From contig JBAOHV010000019.1 of assembly GCA_037045265.1 (NCBI GenBank), positions 248,001 through 312,000 on the forward strand: a DNA stretch of 64,000 nt, read 5' to 3'. The stretch is from JBAOHV01 sp037045265. GTDB lineage: Bacteria > Actinomycetota > Acidimicrobiia > Acidimicrobiales > Microtrichaceae. Of this stretch, positions 1 to 11,331 are shown piece by piece. Below the pieces are notes generated by a model that did no database searches, was not told the DNA's origin, and saw only the letters and a list, made by a program, of their open reading frames with translations. Each line of letters opens with the position of its first letter. Positions within the stretch are counted from its first letter, which is position 1. The translations under genes and the position numbers were made by a program.

Positions 1-1
1 T

Positions 2-1944
2 GCCGAGCAGAGCAACGCCGAGGTCTACGACTTCCTCGAGTCCGTATCGGCCCGCTACGACATCGGCTTCTGGGGACCGGGCTCGGGCATCATCCACCAG
101 GTCGTGCTGGAGCAGTACGCCTTCCCCGGCGCCATGATGGTCGGCACCGACAGCCACACGCCCAATGCCGGCGGCCTGGGCATGATCGCGGTCGGTGTCG
201 GTGGAGCGGACGCGGTCGACGTCATGACCGACTTCCCGTTCAACGTGCGCTGGCCGAAGCTCATCGGCGTCCACCTGACCGGCGAGCTCAACGGCTGGTC
301 CGCCCCCAAGGACGTCATCCTCAAGGTTGCCCAGATCCTGACGGTCAAGGGCGGAACCGGCGCGATCGTCGAGTACTTCGGCCCCGGCGCCAACTCGATC
401 TCGTGCACCGGCAAGGCGACCATCTGCAACATGGGTGCCGAGATCGGGGCGACCACATCGGTGTTCGGCTTCGACGACGCCATGGCCCGCTACCTCAAGG
501 CCACCGGGCGTGAGGAGATCGCCGACGCCGCCACGGCGATCGCCCACCACCTGCGCGCTGATGACGAGGTCCTGGCCGACCCGTCGGCCTACTACGACCA
601 GGTCATCGAGATCGACCTGTCGACGCTACGCCCCCACATCAACGGGCCCCACACACCAGACCTGGCACGCGAGGTGTCGGCGCTCGGCAACGAGGCGCAC
701 GCCGAGGGATGGCCGCTCGAGATCAGCTCTGCTCTCGTCGGCTCCTGTACGAACTCGTCCTACGAGGACATCACCCGCGCAGCGTCGATCCTGCGCTTCG
801 CCGCCGACAACGGGCTGTCGGTGAAGGCCCCACTGATGATCACCCCCGGGTCCGAACAGGTCCGTGCAACGATCTCGCGCGACGAACTGCTCGCCACGTT
901 CGAGGCCGCCGGCGCGACCGTGCTGGCCAACGCCTGTGGCCCCTGCATCGGACAGTGGTCGCGCGCCGGCAGAGGCCAACGATCACACCAACACCATCGT
1001 CACCAGCTACAACCGCAACTTCCCCAAGCGCAACGACGGCTCGGCAAACACCCTGGCGTTCGTCACGTCGCCCGAGACCGTCGTCGCCCTCGCTCTGGCG
1101 GGAACCCTCGACTTCGATCCCGCTGACGGACTCGCTCACGAACGCATCGGGCGAGCAGGTGCATCTACCCGAGCCCGGTCGGCGAGGAGCTCCCGGCGCT
1201 GGGGTTCACCCCCGGCGAGAACACGTTCGTGGCACCTCCTGCCGACCGCGCCAGCGTCGAGGTGAAGGTCTCCCCCGCCTCTGACCGACTGCAGCTGCTC
1301 GAGCCGTTCGCAGCCTGGGACGGCGAGGACTACCTGGACCTGGCGATCCTGGTGAAGGCCAAGGGCAAGTGCACCACCGACCACATCTCGCATGGCCGGC
1401 CCGTGGCTCAAGTACCGCGGCCACCTCGAGAACATCTCGGGCAACCTGTTCCTGGGTGCGGTCAACGCGTTCACGGGCGCTGCCGGCGAGGGCAAGGACC
1501 AGCTCGACGGCGCCACCAGGTCGTACCCCGACATCGCCAAGCACTACCACGAGGCCGGCCAGGCCTGGGTGGCCGTCGGCGACGAGAACTGGGGCGAGGG
1601 GAGCTCGCGTGAGCACGCCAGCCATGGAGCCCCGCTTCCGTGGCGCCAAGGCGATCATCGTGCGCAGCTTCGCTCGCATCCACGAGGCCAACCTGAAGAA
1701 GCAGGGCGTCCTGGCGCTGACCTTCGCCGACCCGTCCGTCTACGACACCGTCGGCGAGGACGACCGGATCAGCATCACCGGCCTGGCCGACCTTGCGCCC
1801 GGGAAGTGCAGGTCCAGTGCGTCCTCACCAAGCCCGACGGCACCGACAGCCGAGTTCCTGACGAACCACACCATGAGCCCCGAGCACATCGAGTGGTTCA
1901 AAGCGGGGTCCGCGCTGAACATCATCCGTCAGCGCACCGCCTGA
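2..1944 (+). CDS. acn: Aconitate hydratase, mitochondrial-type, 5'-truncated and frame-broken
   Basis: Interconverts citrate and isocitrate in the TCA cycle in the cytoplasm, using a 4Fe-4S cluster. The coding frame is open from the window edge, so roughly the first 140 residues of a ~780-residue protein are missing. Visible marks are the aconitase signature GTDSHTPNAGG, the first cluster cysteine in GSCTNSSYED and the cluster pair in ACGPCIGQW. The C-terminal swivel domain has KGKCTTDHIS, GEGSSREHA and a SFARIHEANLKKQG stretch. GPCIGQW, IVTSYNRNF and the general length match the mitochondrial ACO2 type rather than AcnA/IRP1. The reading frame switches near 964, 1120, 1165, 1392, 1618, 1805 and 1850, each explicable by one inserted or missing base. 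I read this as an intact gene with sequence errors. Citrate synthase lies 2.8 kb downstream. Confidence 0.93.
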
Positions 1945-1990
1945 CCCGATCGGCGCCGGTTGGATCGGCGCCGATCACGACGGTTCCCGT

Positions 1991-3467
1991 TCAGTCGGTG
2001 CCGGGGCGGCGGTCCGACTCGTGCCCGGCGGCCGCACCCATGTCGTCGGGTACGACCCCGCCCGGGTAGGTGCGGGCCAGATCCTCAGCGCTCGGCTCGC
2101 GGTGCTCGCGTGCCACGTCGGGCAGCAGCTCGCTGATGGCCTTCATCATCCGTCGGGTGTCTGCATCGACGCTGCGGTGCTTCAACTCGACCGGTTGCCC
2201 GACCCTGATCCGCACGGTCGGCGGATCGAGCAGGTTGGTCAGGTTCGGCAACCTCAACGAGCGCGGCCAGACGTTCTCGGTGCCCCACAGGCCGATCGGG
2301 ATGACCGGCGCACCGCACGCCTCGGCAAGCTTCACCGCGCCCCAACGACCCTTCAGGACGGGGTCGAAGAACGCCGGCCCGCGCGGGATGGTGCCCTGGG
2401 GCATGATCGCCACGATCTCACCGGCTGCGAGGGCGTCCTCGGCGGCACGCAGCGGCTCGTCGGAGCCCGATCCGCGGTCGACCCTGATGCCCCCCAGCGC
2501 CTTCACCAGATCGCCGACCATCGGGCGCGTCGAAGACCTCCTTCTTGCCCAGGAACCTCACCGGCCGTCCGACCTTGGCGAGCAGGAGACCGATGGCAAT
2601 CGGGTCTATGTAGGAACGGTGGTTGGCGACGAGTACCGCCGGGCCGTGTCGCGGGATCAGGTCCGAACCCTCGATGTCGAGGCGCATCCACGGGAACAAC
2701 TGGGGATGGGCGAGCATCATCAACACACGCTGGGGTTCCATACCCGCGAACTTCGGCACGCCCGACGGCACGTCGAAGTGCACGACAGGCCACCGCCTGA
2801 GCGCCGCCACCGCCATCATTCGTGGGTCCGGGTTGACCGCGCGGGGATAGCCCACGATCGACAGCAGGGGAACGTCGTAGTAGCTGTCGCTGTAGGCGTA
2901 GCTGGCGTCCAGGTCGATTCGTCGACTGAAGGCCCACTGGGCGACCGCCCGCGCCTTGCCCTTGCCCCAGACGAACTCCCCGTCGATCGTTCCGTCGTAG
3001 TGGCCGGCACGACGCCCGTAGCGGGTGGCCACGACGTCGTCGAAGCCGAGTGCCTCCGCCAGGGGTCTGATCAGGTCTTCGGGCGTCGTGGTGGCCAGTA
3101 CGAGTGCACGGCCCTGGGACTTGTGCTCCGCGATCAACTGCTGGGCGTAGGGCAGCACGGCCTCGGCGAGCGGGCCGGCGGCACGCTCGGCTGCGGCGCC
3201 GACCAGGTCGACCGACCACCCCCGTGCAGCCCTGGCGCCCTGACGGGTCAGCAACATGGACGGCCAGGTCTCGCCGATCGCGTTGAACAAGCCGAAGGCG
3301 AGCGACTCGAGCGGTCCGGTCGAAGTCGTGAGCAGTCCGACATGGCGAAGGGCCTCGCCGAGGATCGGTCCGCTTGCTCCAGACAGCAACGTACGGTCCA
3401 GATCGAAGAACGCTGCGGACGTCGGCCGGGACCGCTCGGAGTTGGGTGAGTCCTGCTCAGGCGCCAT
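1991..3467 (-). CDS. Bifunctional HAD-IB phosphatase / 1-acylglycerol-3-phosphate acyltransferase
   Basis: The N-terminal half is a HAD subfamily IB hydrolase: the nucleophile motif is FFDLDRTLL (Asp22/Asp24), with a later SDSYYDVPLL motif. The C-terminal half is a PlsC-type acyltransferase: the H-x4-D motif is in ANHRSYID near residue 280, followed by a PQGTIPRG block in place of the usual PEGTRS. Such fusions are typical of actinobacteria (M. tuberculosis PlsC has the same layout). The acyltransferase half would acylate lysophosphatidic acid at the membrane; the HAD substrate is unknown. One frameshift near 2522 (probable extra base) separates the two halves of the acyltransferase domain. 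It is convergent with aconitase and divergent from the LysR gene. Confidence 0.88.
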
Positions 3468-3542
3468 GTCCGGACGCTAGCGCCCGGGCCCCCGCCACGC
3501 TCCCCCTCCGCAGTAGGGCCAAGTGGAGACTGCAAAACGGCC

Positions 3543-3571
3543 GAAGGACTGGCGGGGGGAGCCAGTCCTTC
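3543..3571. repeat. Perfect 11-bp inverted repeat in a divergent intergenic region
   Basis: The arms at 3543-3553 and 3561-3571 are perfect complements around a 7-nt G-rich loop. The hairpin lies between two divergently transcribed genes, where a terminator is not expected. It could be a 5'-leader hairpin or a protein-binding site. The rest of 3468-3736 holds an AT-rich stretch (about 3655-3735) that looks like the lysR promoter. Confidence 0.55.
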
Positions 3572-3736
3572 AGCGTTTGCACCGGCCGGGTCGGGGGGGG
3601 TGTGACCCGGGGTGCTTGCTCGGGCGGGACGAGGGGGGTCGTCCACACACCCGGCGTGTGTTGTTGGATACTAAGTTAGCCAGTAGCAAGCAATCTTTCA
3701 AGTAAATTGTAGTGATATTCAGTATCATCTCCAGCG

Positions 3737-4718
3737 ATGGATCGAAGACAGCTCAGAGCACTGGTCGCGGTCGCCGAGCACAAGTCGTTCTCCGGGGCCG
3801 CCCGCTCCCTCGACACCGTGCAGTCGAACATCTCGGCACACATCGCCCGCCTCGAGCGCGAGCTCGGGCTGACGCTGATCGACCGAGCGACCATCGAACC
3901 CACCTACGAGGGCCGGGCGATCCTGGAGCGGGCACGCCGGATCGAAGCCGAGTTCGACGCCCTCGACTCCGACGTGGCGTCTCTCCGTGACGTCATCGCC
4001 GGACAGGTCCGCGTAGGTGTGATCGGGACCACGGCACGCTGGCTGGTCCCCCCGCTGCTCACCGGGGTCTCCGAGCGCTACCCGGCCGTGTCGGTGATCG
4101 TGCTCGATGCCACGACCAGCTCCCTGGGCCTGAACCTGGAGTCGGGTGCGGTCGACCTCGCAGTGGTGAACCTGCCGGTGGACGAGGCGGAGCTGCTCGT
4201 CGAGCCGCTCTTCGACGAGGACCGTACGCTGATCGTGCCCAAGGGACACCCGCTGTACGACCGCGATTCGGTGGAGCTGGCCGAGCTGCTCGAGCACGAG
4301 CTGCTGCTCGAGGCGCCCGGCACCCCTTTCAGGGACGTGCTGGACGCAGGCCGCTGCCCAACAGGGCACGCGCCTGCGAGCGAAGGCGCAGGTGGACGGC
4401 ATGCGCCTGCTCGCCTCACTCGTCTTCGCCGGGTACGGAGCGGGGATCGTGCCCGCATCGGCCGCTCCGATCGGGGTCGGCGGCGAATGGCGACGGGTAC
4501 ACCTGAGCGGCGTTCCAGGCCGATGCGTCGGGATCGTGCGGCGGCGCAGAGGTCTGCTCTCCGCCGCGCAGCGGGTGGTGGCTGACGAGATCCGGGCAGT
4601 GATCGACGACACGGACCTCGCTCCCGACGGCATCCACCCCCGGCCTGTTCCCCGCGCTCAGCGCAAACCGACGTCCGGCCACCCGGGGGCGACCGCCGCC
4701 GTCCCCGGGAGGCCATAG
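3737..4718 (+). CDS. LysR-family transcriptional regulator
   Basis: The N-terminal ~60 residues are a LysR winged helix-turn-helix (MDRRQLRALVAVAEHKSFSG, then an S-N-I-S-A-H-I recognition region). A LysR substrate-binding effector domain follows. The frame breaks near 4349 by one extra G; joined, the protein is about 327 residues, normal for the family. The gene ends 32 nt before citrate synthase in the same orientation, so regulator and gltA may be co-transcribed. A link to TCA-cycle control is inference from position only; the effector is unknown. The AT-rich stretch before the start is unlike the surrounding DNA and probably holds an autoregulated promoter. Confidence 0.87.
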
Positions 4719-4750
4719 GATGGCCCTGGATCGAACCTGGAGAAACATCA

Positions 4751-6022
<1,272 letters not shown>

Positions 6023-6058
6023 CCCGAGTGTCCCGGGGCCGACGCCACCGGGACGGGC

Positions 6059-7033
6059 TCATAGCTCCAGCAGCACCTTGCCGACGTTCGCGTTGGATGC
6101 CAGGTACTCGTGGGCGGCAGCGACCTCGTCGAGCGGGTAGACACGATCGACGACCGGCCGCAGCGCACCGCTCTCGTAGAGCGGGATCAGATCGTGTTCG
6201 CAGCGTCGTGCTATTGCGATCTTCTCCTCTATCGGTCTGCTGCGCAGAACCGTGCCGACCCATCTGATCCGCTTGGTCAGCAACATGGCGACCGGCACCT
6301 CGGCGGACCCTCCGCGGATGATGCCCACCTGCACGATCGTCCCCCCTACCCGGCAGGCCTGCAGGTTCCTGGCCACATAGTCCCCGGCCACCACGTCGAG
6401 CACCACGTCGACTCCCACGCCGCCGGTGGCTCCGCGTACGGCTTCGACGAAGTCGCTGCCGGTGTGGTCGACCACCACCTGTGCGCCGAGCTCCCTGCAC
6501 GCGTGCACCTTGGTCGACGAGCAGGTCGCCACGACCCGTGCACCGATGGCTGTCGCCAGTTGGATCGCGGCGCTGCCAACGCCCGATGCGCCCGCGTGCA
6601 CCAGTGCCCACCCACCCGCACCGAGATCTCCCTGCAGCACCAGCGCGTCATAGGCGGTGATGGCCACCTCGGGGATGGCCGCCGCGTCGAGCAGGTCGAC
6701 TCCGACGGGAACCCGCATCGTCTGTCGTTCGTGCATCGCCAGACGCTCGGCGTAGGAACCTCCGCCGACGATGCCCATGACCTGGTCACCGACCGCACGG
6801 TCACGGACTCTCTCCCCCACTGCGACCACGGTTCCGGCGAACTCCAGACCAGGGATCTCGTGTGGCATCGGCGGTCCCGGGTAGAGGCCCATCCGCTGGA
6901 GCAGATCAGCGCGGTTCACCGCGGTCGCCCGCAGCTCCACCAGCACCTCCTCGGGGCCCGGATCCGGTTCGGGCACCTCTGCGAACCTCAGCACCTCTGG
7001 TCCGCCGTATTCCTGGAGCACGATCGCACGCAT
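6059..7033 (-). CDS. NAD(P)H:quinone oxidoreductase, zinc-independent MDR family
   Basis: A 324-residue medium-chain dehydrogenase/reductase of the QOR type, intact. The GroES-like N-terminal half starts MRAIVLQEYGGPEVL. The nucleotide-binding motif is GASGVGSAAIQ near residue 150. Zinc-ligand cysteines are absent, as in the PIG3/QOR subgroup. It probably reduces quinones or enones with NADPH in the cytoplasm; the physiological substrate cannot be read from the sequence. It is convergent with gltA and divergent from the DUF971 gene, so it is probably monocistronic. Confidence 0.85.
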   Translation of the reverse strand: MRAIVLQEYGGPEVLRFAEVPEPDPGPEEVLVELRATAVNRADLLQRMGLYPGPPMPHEIPGLEFAGTVVAVGERVRDRAVGDQVMGIVGGGSYAERLAMHERQTMRVPVGVDLLDAAAIPEVAITAYDALVLQGDLGAGGWALVHAGASGVGSAAIQLATAIGARVVATCSSTKVHACRELGAQVVVDHTGSDFVEAVRGATGGVGVDVVLDVVAGDYVARNLQACRVGGTIVQVGIIRGGSAEVPVAMLLTKRIRWVGTVLRSRPIEEKIAIARRCEHDLIPLYESGALRPVVDRVYPLDEVAAAHEYLASNANVGKVLLEL

Positions 7034-7101
7034 GACCGGACCGTAGCCCCACCGAACCTTCCCGCCGCGACGACGCGACCACCTGGTCCCGTCATGACAG
7101 C

Positions 7102-7488
7102 ATGCAGACCATGTCTTCTACCGACGATCCTGCTGACAGCCGACGGAGCGGAACCGATGTGGTCGACATCACGATCGACCGCCCGGCGATGGAGTTGCGG
7201 CTCACCTTCGACGACGGCGTGTCGGGGGCCATCGACCTCACCGAGCTCCGGCTCCACTGCCCGTGCGCCACCTGTCGGGTTGCCCGCCAGGCCGGCCGTC
7301 CCGCATGGCCCTCACGCCCCGGGGACCAGCGATTGGAGCTGCGTGACGCCCAACTGGTCGGGGCCTGGGGTCTGGGTGTCGTCTGGAACGATGGGCACGC
7401 AACGGGCATATACCCGTTCAGCGCACTTCACAGCTGGATCGAGCGCGGCCATCCGCTGCTGACCCCGGACTCCGGGCTCGGCACGTGA
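7102..7488 (+). CDS. DUF971 domain protein (GBBH-like N-terminal domain)
   Basis: A 128-residue protein matching DUF971: a paired strand pattern FDDGVSGAIDL, then the CPCATCR cysteine motif and WNDGHATGIYPFSALHSW. The family is related to the N-terminal domain of gamma-butyrobetaine hydroxylase and is often linked to Fe-S or metal handling; its exact role is not established. The start could also be the ATG three codons downstream. Its stop overlaps the GTG start of the acyl-CoA dehydrogenase (GTGA), implying one transcript and translational coupling. Confidence 0.82.
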   Translation: MQTMSSTDDPADSRRSGTDVVDITIDRPAMELRLTFDDGVSGAIDLTELRLHCPCATCRVARQAGRPAWPSRPGDQRLELRDAQLVGAWGLGVVWNDGHATGIYPFSALHSWIERGHPLLTPDSGLGT

Positions 7489-8604
7489 CGACTCTCGAAT
7501 ACCGCCTCGACGACGATCTGGTCGAGTTGTCGGCACACGCCCGCCAGGTCGGCCGTGCCGCTGCCGAGTCGCTCACGGTCAGGGAGGACTCCTGGCTGAT
7601 CGGCGCGTCACGCGAGTTCTCCCGACAGCTCGGATCCCTGGGCTGGCTGGGCATGACCTGGCCGCGCGAGTTCGGCGGCGGCGGACGCCGACCGATCGAA
7701 CGCTTCGTCGTGGTCGAAGCGCTCATCGCCGAAGGTGCTCCGGTCGCGACCTCGTGGTTCGCTGACCGCCAGATCGGCCCAACGCTGCTGCAGTTCGGCT
7801 CCGCCACAGCAACAGGAACGCTGGCTGCCGGGGATCATCGACGGCACCTCCGCGTGGTGCATCGCAATGAGCGAACCCGACGCCGGATCCGACGTCGCAT
7901 CGCTGATCACACGGGCAGAGCGTCGCGGCGGTCAGTGGGTTCTGAACGGGCAGAAGGTCTGGACCTCGGGTGCCGTCGACGCCGACTGGTGCTACCTCAT
8001 CGCCCGGACCGACCCCGAGGCTGCCCCCCATGCGGGCCTCTCGGAGTTCGTGGTCGACATGTCCACGCCCGGCATCGAGGTCCGACCGATCGTCGACTCC
8101 ACCGGCAACGCCCACTTCTGCGAGGTCCACTTCGACGACGTCGAGGTGCCCGCTTCCCATCTCGTCGGCAAACCCAACGACAGCTTCAGACAGGTCATGC
8201 GCCAGATGGAGCACGAGCGCGGCGGGATCGATCGACTCGTCTCCAACCGCCGCCTGTACCTCGACGCCGTCGAGCACGCCGACCGTGGCGACCCTCTGAT
8301 CCGCCAGGAGTTCGCCGCGCTCGAATCGGGCTACCGCATCGGACGGCTGATGGTGCTGCGCGAGGTGCTCGGTCAGGCCCCGCCTGGGTTCTCTGCAGCC
8401 ACCAAGACGTTCTGCACCGAGCTCGAGCAGCGGGTGGCGGAGTTCTGCTGCCGGGTGGCCGGCCCCGAAGCGCTCGTGTGGAGTCGCGTCGCCCGCAGCG
8501 TCTGCTACGCGCCTGCCTACACGATCATGGGCGGTACGACCCAGATCCTCCGCAACATCCTGGCCGAGCGGGTCCTGGGACTGCCCCGCGAGCCGCGTAG
8601 CTGA
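7485..8604 (+). CDS. Acyl-CoA dehydrogenase (frame-broken)
   Basis: A flavoprotein that alpha,beta-dehydrogenates acyl-CoA thioesters. N-terminal helical domain, then the FAD-contact segment MSEPDAGSDVASL with the following WVLNGQKVWTSGA, and the C-terminal signature YTIMGGTTQILRNILAERV. The frame changes once near 7803 by one probable extra base; joined it is about 372 residues, slightly short for the family. Substrate is not predictable. Starts inside the DUF971 stop codon. It is convergent with the GNAT/acyl-CoA-synthetase-like gene. Confidence 0.9.
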
Positions 8605-8626
8605 TCAGGCCCGATCCGCCGCCGTC

Positions 8627-11305
8627 TCACTCGAGGCGGCGAACGGCCAGGTCGTCCAACGGATCACCGACCCACACCTCGACGTCGGCGACGAGCGCGC
8701 CCAGCAGAGAGGTGACGACCGGGTCGGCGTGGATCCGATGGATCTCGTCGTGCTGGTCGGCCAGGGCGGCCAGACGGTGCACCAGGTCGACCACCGGGAC
8801 GCGGTCGAGCGGGTCGGTCAGCACACGCCCCACCGCAGAAGTGGCCACGAGAGTCGAAGCGTCGCTCAGACGCAGCGGCAGGACACCCAGCTCCTGCTCA
8901 CCCGCGATCGCCGCAGGCCCACCCAGCCCGACGGTGACCGTGCCGGTGCCGTCTGACTCCCGTTCGATCTGAACGGCTACGTCCACCCCGGAGTCGGCGA
9001 AGCGCTGGACCACCGCCGGCAGCATCTGCTCGCCCAGCACGGCCGCCATCCGCTCCCAGCTCGCACGCAGCTGGGACTCGTCGCCGATGTCCAACACCAC
9101 ACCACTTGCTGCCGAGCGGGTCAGACGGTCGCGCACCGACGCCTTCAGAGCCACGGGCCAGCCGATCCGCTCGGCGGCGAGCACCGCGTCGTCGACCCCG
9201 TCGACGACCTGCCGCTCGATCATCTCGATCCCGTACGCGCCCAGCAGATCCACCTGTTCGGAATGGCTCAACGCCCGCACCTCTCCCGGCCGGTAGCCAG
9301 GCGCCGACCTTGCTGCAGCGATCACAGCGCACGCGGCTTCGAGGTCTGCCTGCAACTCGGAGTCGGCCGGGTCGCTACCCACGCTGCGACGCCATGAGTG
9401 GTACACGGCCAGTCGCCCCAGGGCGTGCGCGGCGTCCTCGGGGAAACGGAAGATCGGCACCGCGGTGGTCGCATCACCGCGCGTACGGCTCAGTCGGGCC
9501 CGGCCCGCGGCACCCAGCATCGTCGCCGCGAAGGTGACGAGGGGTGAGGACTCGGCGGCCTCGAGGATCACGTCGACGACGTCGTCATCCCAGGCCAGCT
9601 TCGGTGGCGTGTACACGACGATCACCGAATGCACCCGCGGATCCGCGCACACCGATCCGAGTGCAGCCCTGAAAGCCGACGCGTCCGCGGTGTAGCTCAG
9701 ATCGACCGGATTGCCCAGGACCCGTCCTTCCGGCGAGGTCACCTCTACAGCCACCAGTTCCAGGCCCGCTCCCAGGCAGGCGTCGGCAGCCAGGGCGACC
9801 GCTCCGTCGGAGTTGCCGATCACCACCACGCCGCTACCGCCGGGAACCGGCTGGTCGGCGACGACACGTCCGACGTCGAAGAGCTGTTCCAGCGTGGCGA
9901 CCCGGATCACACCGGTCTGACGGAACAGCGCCTGGGCCCGACGCGCCAAGTCGTCCCCGCGGCCGTCACGGGTACCGACCGCCGCGGTGTGCAGCGCTGC
10001 CACGGGCATCTGCAACGATGCAGTCCGCGCAGCACGTACGAACCTAGGTCTGAGATGTCGTGATGCCAGGTACAGCAGGACGGCGGTGGTCGACTCGTCG
10101 TCACTCCAGTAGCTGAGCAGGTCCGTCACCGACACGTCTGCGCGGTTGCCGGCCGCGACCATCGTCGAGACGCCCAGTTCCATCCGCTCGGCGTGGTCCA
10201 CTATCGACGCCGACAGGGTGCCCGCTTCTGCGAGCAGCGCGACGCTGCCGTGTGGAGGCATCGTCGGGGCCAGGGTCGCGTTCATCCTCACGTCCGGATC
10301 CGCGTTGATCACGCCCATGCAGTTCGGCCCCAGCATCCTGAGTCCGTGTCGGCGTGCCGCTTCCAGCGCGGCGTGCTCCAGGTCGGCTCCGACCGCTCCC
10401 GCCTCGGAGAACCCGGCCGAGAGCACCGCTACGCAACGGACACTGCGCTCGCCGCACTGCTCGATCATCAGAGGGACGTCCTCGGCAGGTGTCGCTATGA
10501 CCACGAGGTCGATCCCCTCGGGCAGGTCCATCACCGACCCGAACGCGACGACCCCGGCGACCTCGGTCGCATCGCGGTTCACCGGGTAGAGGTCGCCGCG
10601 GTACCCGCTGTCCACCAGGTTCCGGAACACCTCTGCCCCCAGGCCGCCGCGGCGCCGGCCGGCACCCACCACCGCGACCGAGGTCGGCTCCAGCATCGGG
10701 CGCACCGACGCCACCTCGGCGGCACGTTCGCGGCGGTCCATCGCCGCCAGCGCCTCATCGGTCGCGTCGATGTCGAAGCCGATCTCGATCACACCCTCGT
10801 CCAGGCGCGACGACACGTCGTAGCCGGCCGAGTGGAACACCGCGAGCATCTTGCGGTTGCTCGGCAGCGTCGTGGCGACGAACCGCCTGATTCCGTTCTC
10901 GCGTCCGGCTGCGGCCAGGTACTCGAGCATCAGGCTGGCCAGACCCCTCCCGTGGTGCTCATCGTCGACGAAGAAGGCGACCTCGGCGGTGTTCGTGCCG
11001 CGGTAGCGCTCGTAGCGGGCCACCGCGATGATCTCGTCCAGCGACAACGCCACGAACGCGACCCGGTCGCGGTGGTCGACATGGGTGAAGTGAGCGACGT
11101 CACGCTTGGACAGCTCCGGACGGGGCGAGAAGTAGCGGAAGTAGATCGACTCGGGTGACTGGCGATGATGGAAACGCACCAGCCGTTCGGCGTCGGAGGC
11201 CAGGATCGGCCGGACAGCCACCGTCTGCCCGTCGGCCAGAACAGCATCGGTGGCCCACGAGGCTGGGTACGCTCCTGTGCCGGTTGGATACACGTCCGAC
11301 TCCAC
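8627..11305 (-). CDS. GNAT acetyltransferase fused to ADP-forming acyl-CoA-synthetase-like domains (Pat-like)
   Basis: About 892 residues from a GTG at 11305; the longer open frame upstream has arginine-rich nonsense and overlaps the divergent gene, so I reject it. Order: GNAT domain (about 1-170, acetyl-CoA loop near DDEHHGRGLASLM), CoA-binding Rossmann domain (VAVVGAGRRRGGLG), ligase-CoA domain (MLGPNCMGVINAD), C-terminal ATP-grasp domain. Enteric Pat has the GNAT at the C terminus; the reversed order is known in actinobacterial PatA proteins that acetylate acyl-CoA synthetases. The region that normally carries the phosphorylatable histidine (SHTGAL) reads HTAAVGTRDGRGDD here, so the synthetase half may be regulatory rather than catalytic. 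Confidence 0.87.
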   Translation of the reverse strand: MESDVYPTGTGAYPASWATDAVLADGQTVAVRPILASDAERLVRFHHRQSPESIYFRYFSPRPELSKRDVAHFTHVDHRDRVAFVALSLDEIIAVARYERYRGTNTAEVAFFVDDEHHGRGLASLMLEYLAAAGRENGIRRFVATTLPSNRKMLAVFHSAGYDVSSRLDEGVIEIGFDIDATDEALAAMDRRERAAEVASVRPMLEPTSVAVVGAGRRRGGLGAEVFRNLVDSGYRGDLYPVNRDATEVAGVVAFGSVMDLPEGIDLVVIATPAEDVPLMIEQCGERSVRCVAVLSAGFSEAGAVGADLEHAALEAARRHGLRMLGPNCMGVINADPDVRMNATLAPTMPPHGSVALLAEAGTLSASIVDHAERMELGVSTMVAAGNRADVSVTDLLSYWSDDESTTAVLLYLASRHLRPRFVRAARTASLQMPVAALHTAAVGTRDGRGDDLARRAQALFRQTGVIRVATLEQLFDVGRVVADQPVPGGSGVVVIGNSDGAVALAADACLGAGLELVAVEVTSPEGRVLGNPVDLSYTADASAFRAALGSVCADPRVHSVIVVYTPPKLAWDDDVVDVILEAAESSPLVTFAATMLGAAGRARLSRTRGDATTAVPIFRFPEDAAHALGRLAVYHSWRRSVGSDPADSELQADLEAACAVIAAARSAPGYRPGEVRALSHSEQVDLLGAYGIEMIERQVVDGVDDAVLAAERIGWPVALKASVRDRLTRSAASGVVLDIGDESQLRASWERMAAVLGEQMLPAVVQRFADSGVDVAVQIERESDGTGTVTVGLGGPAAIAGEQELGVLPLRLSDASTLVATSAVGRVLTDPLDRVPVVDLVHRLAALADQHDEIHRIHADPVVTSLLGALVADVEVWVGDPLDDLAVRRLE

Positions 11306-11331
11306 GTCGGCAGCGTACCGAAGGGGATGCG

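Noticed and set aside
55..483. Open frame antisense to aconitase, and many similar long antisense frames across the window
   Set aside because: These are shadow frames expected in GC-rich coding DNA; the sense strand encodes recognisable proteins.
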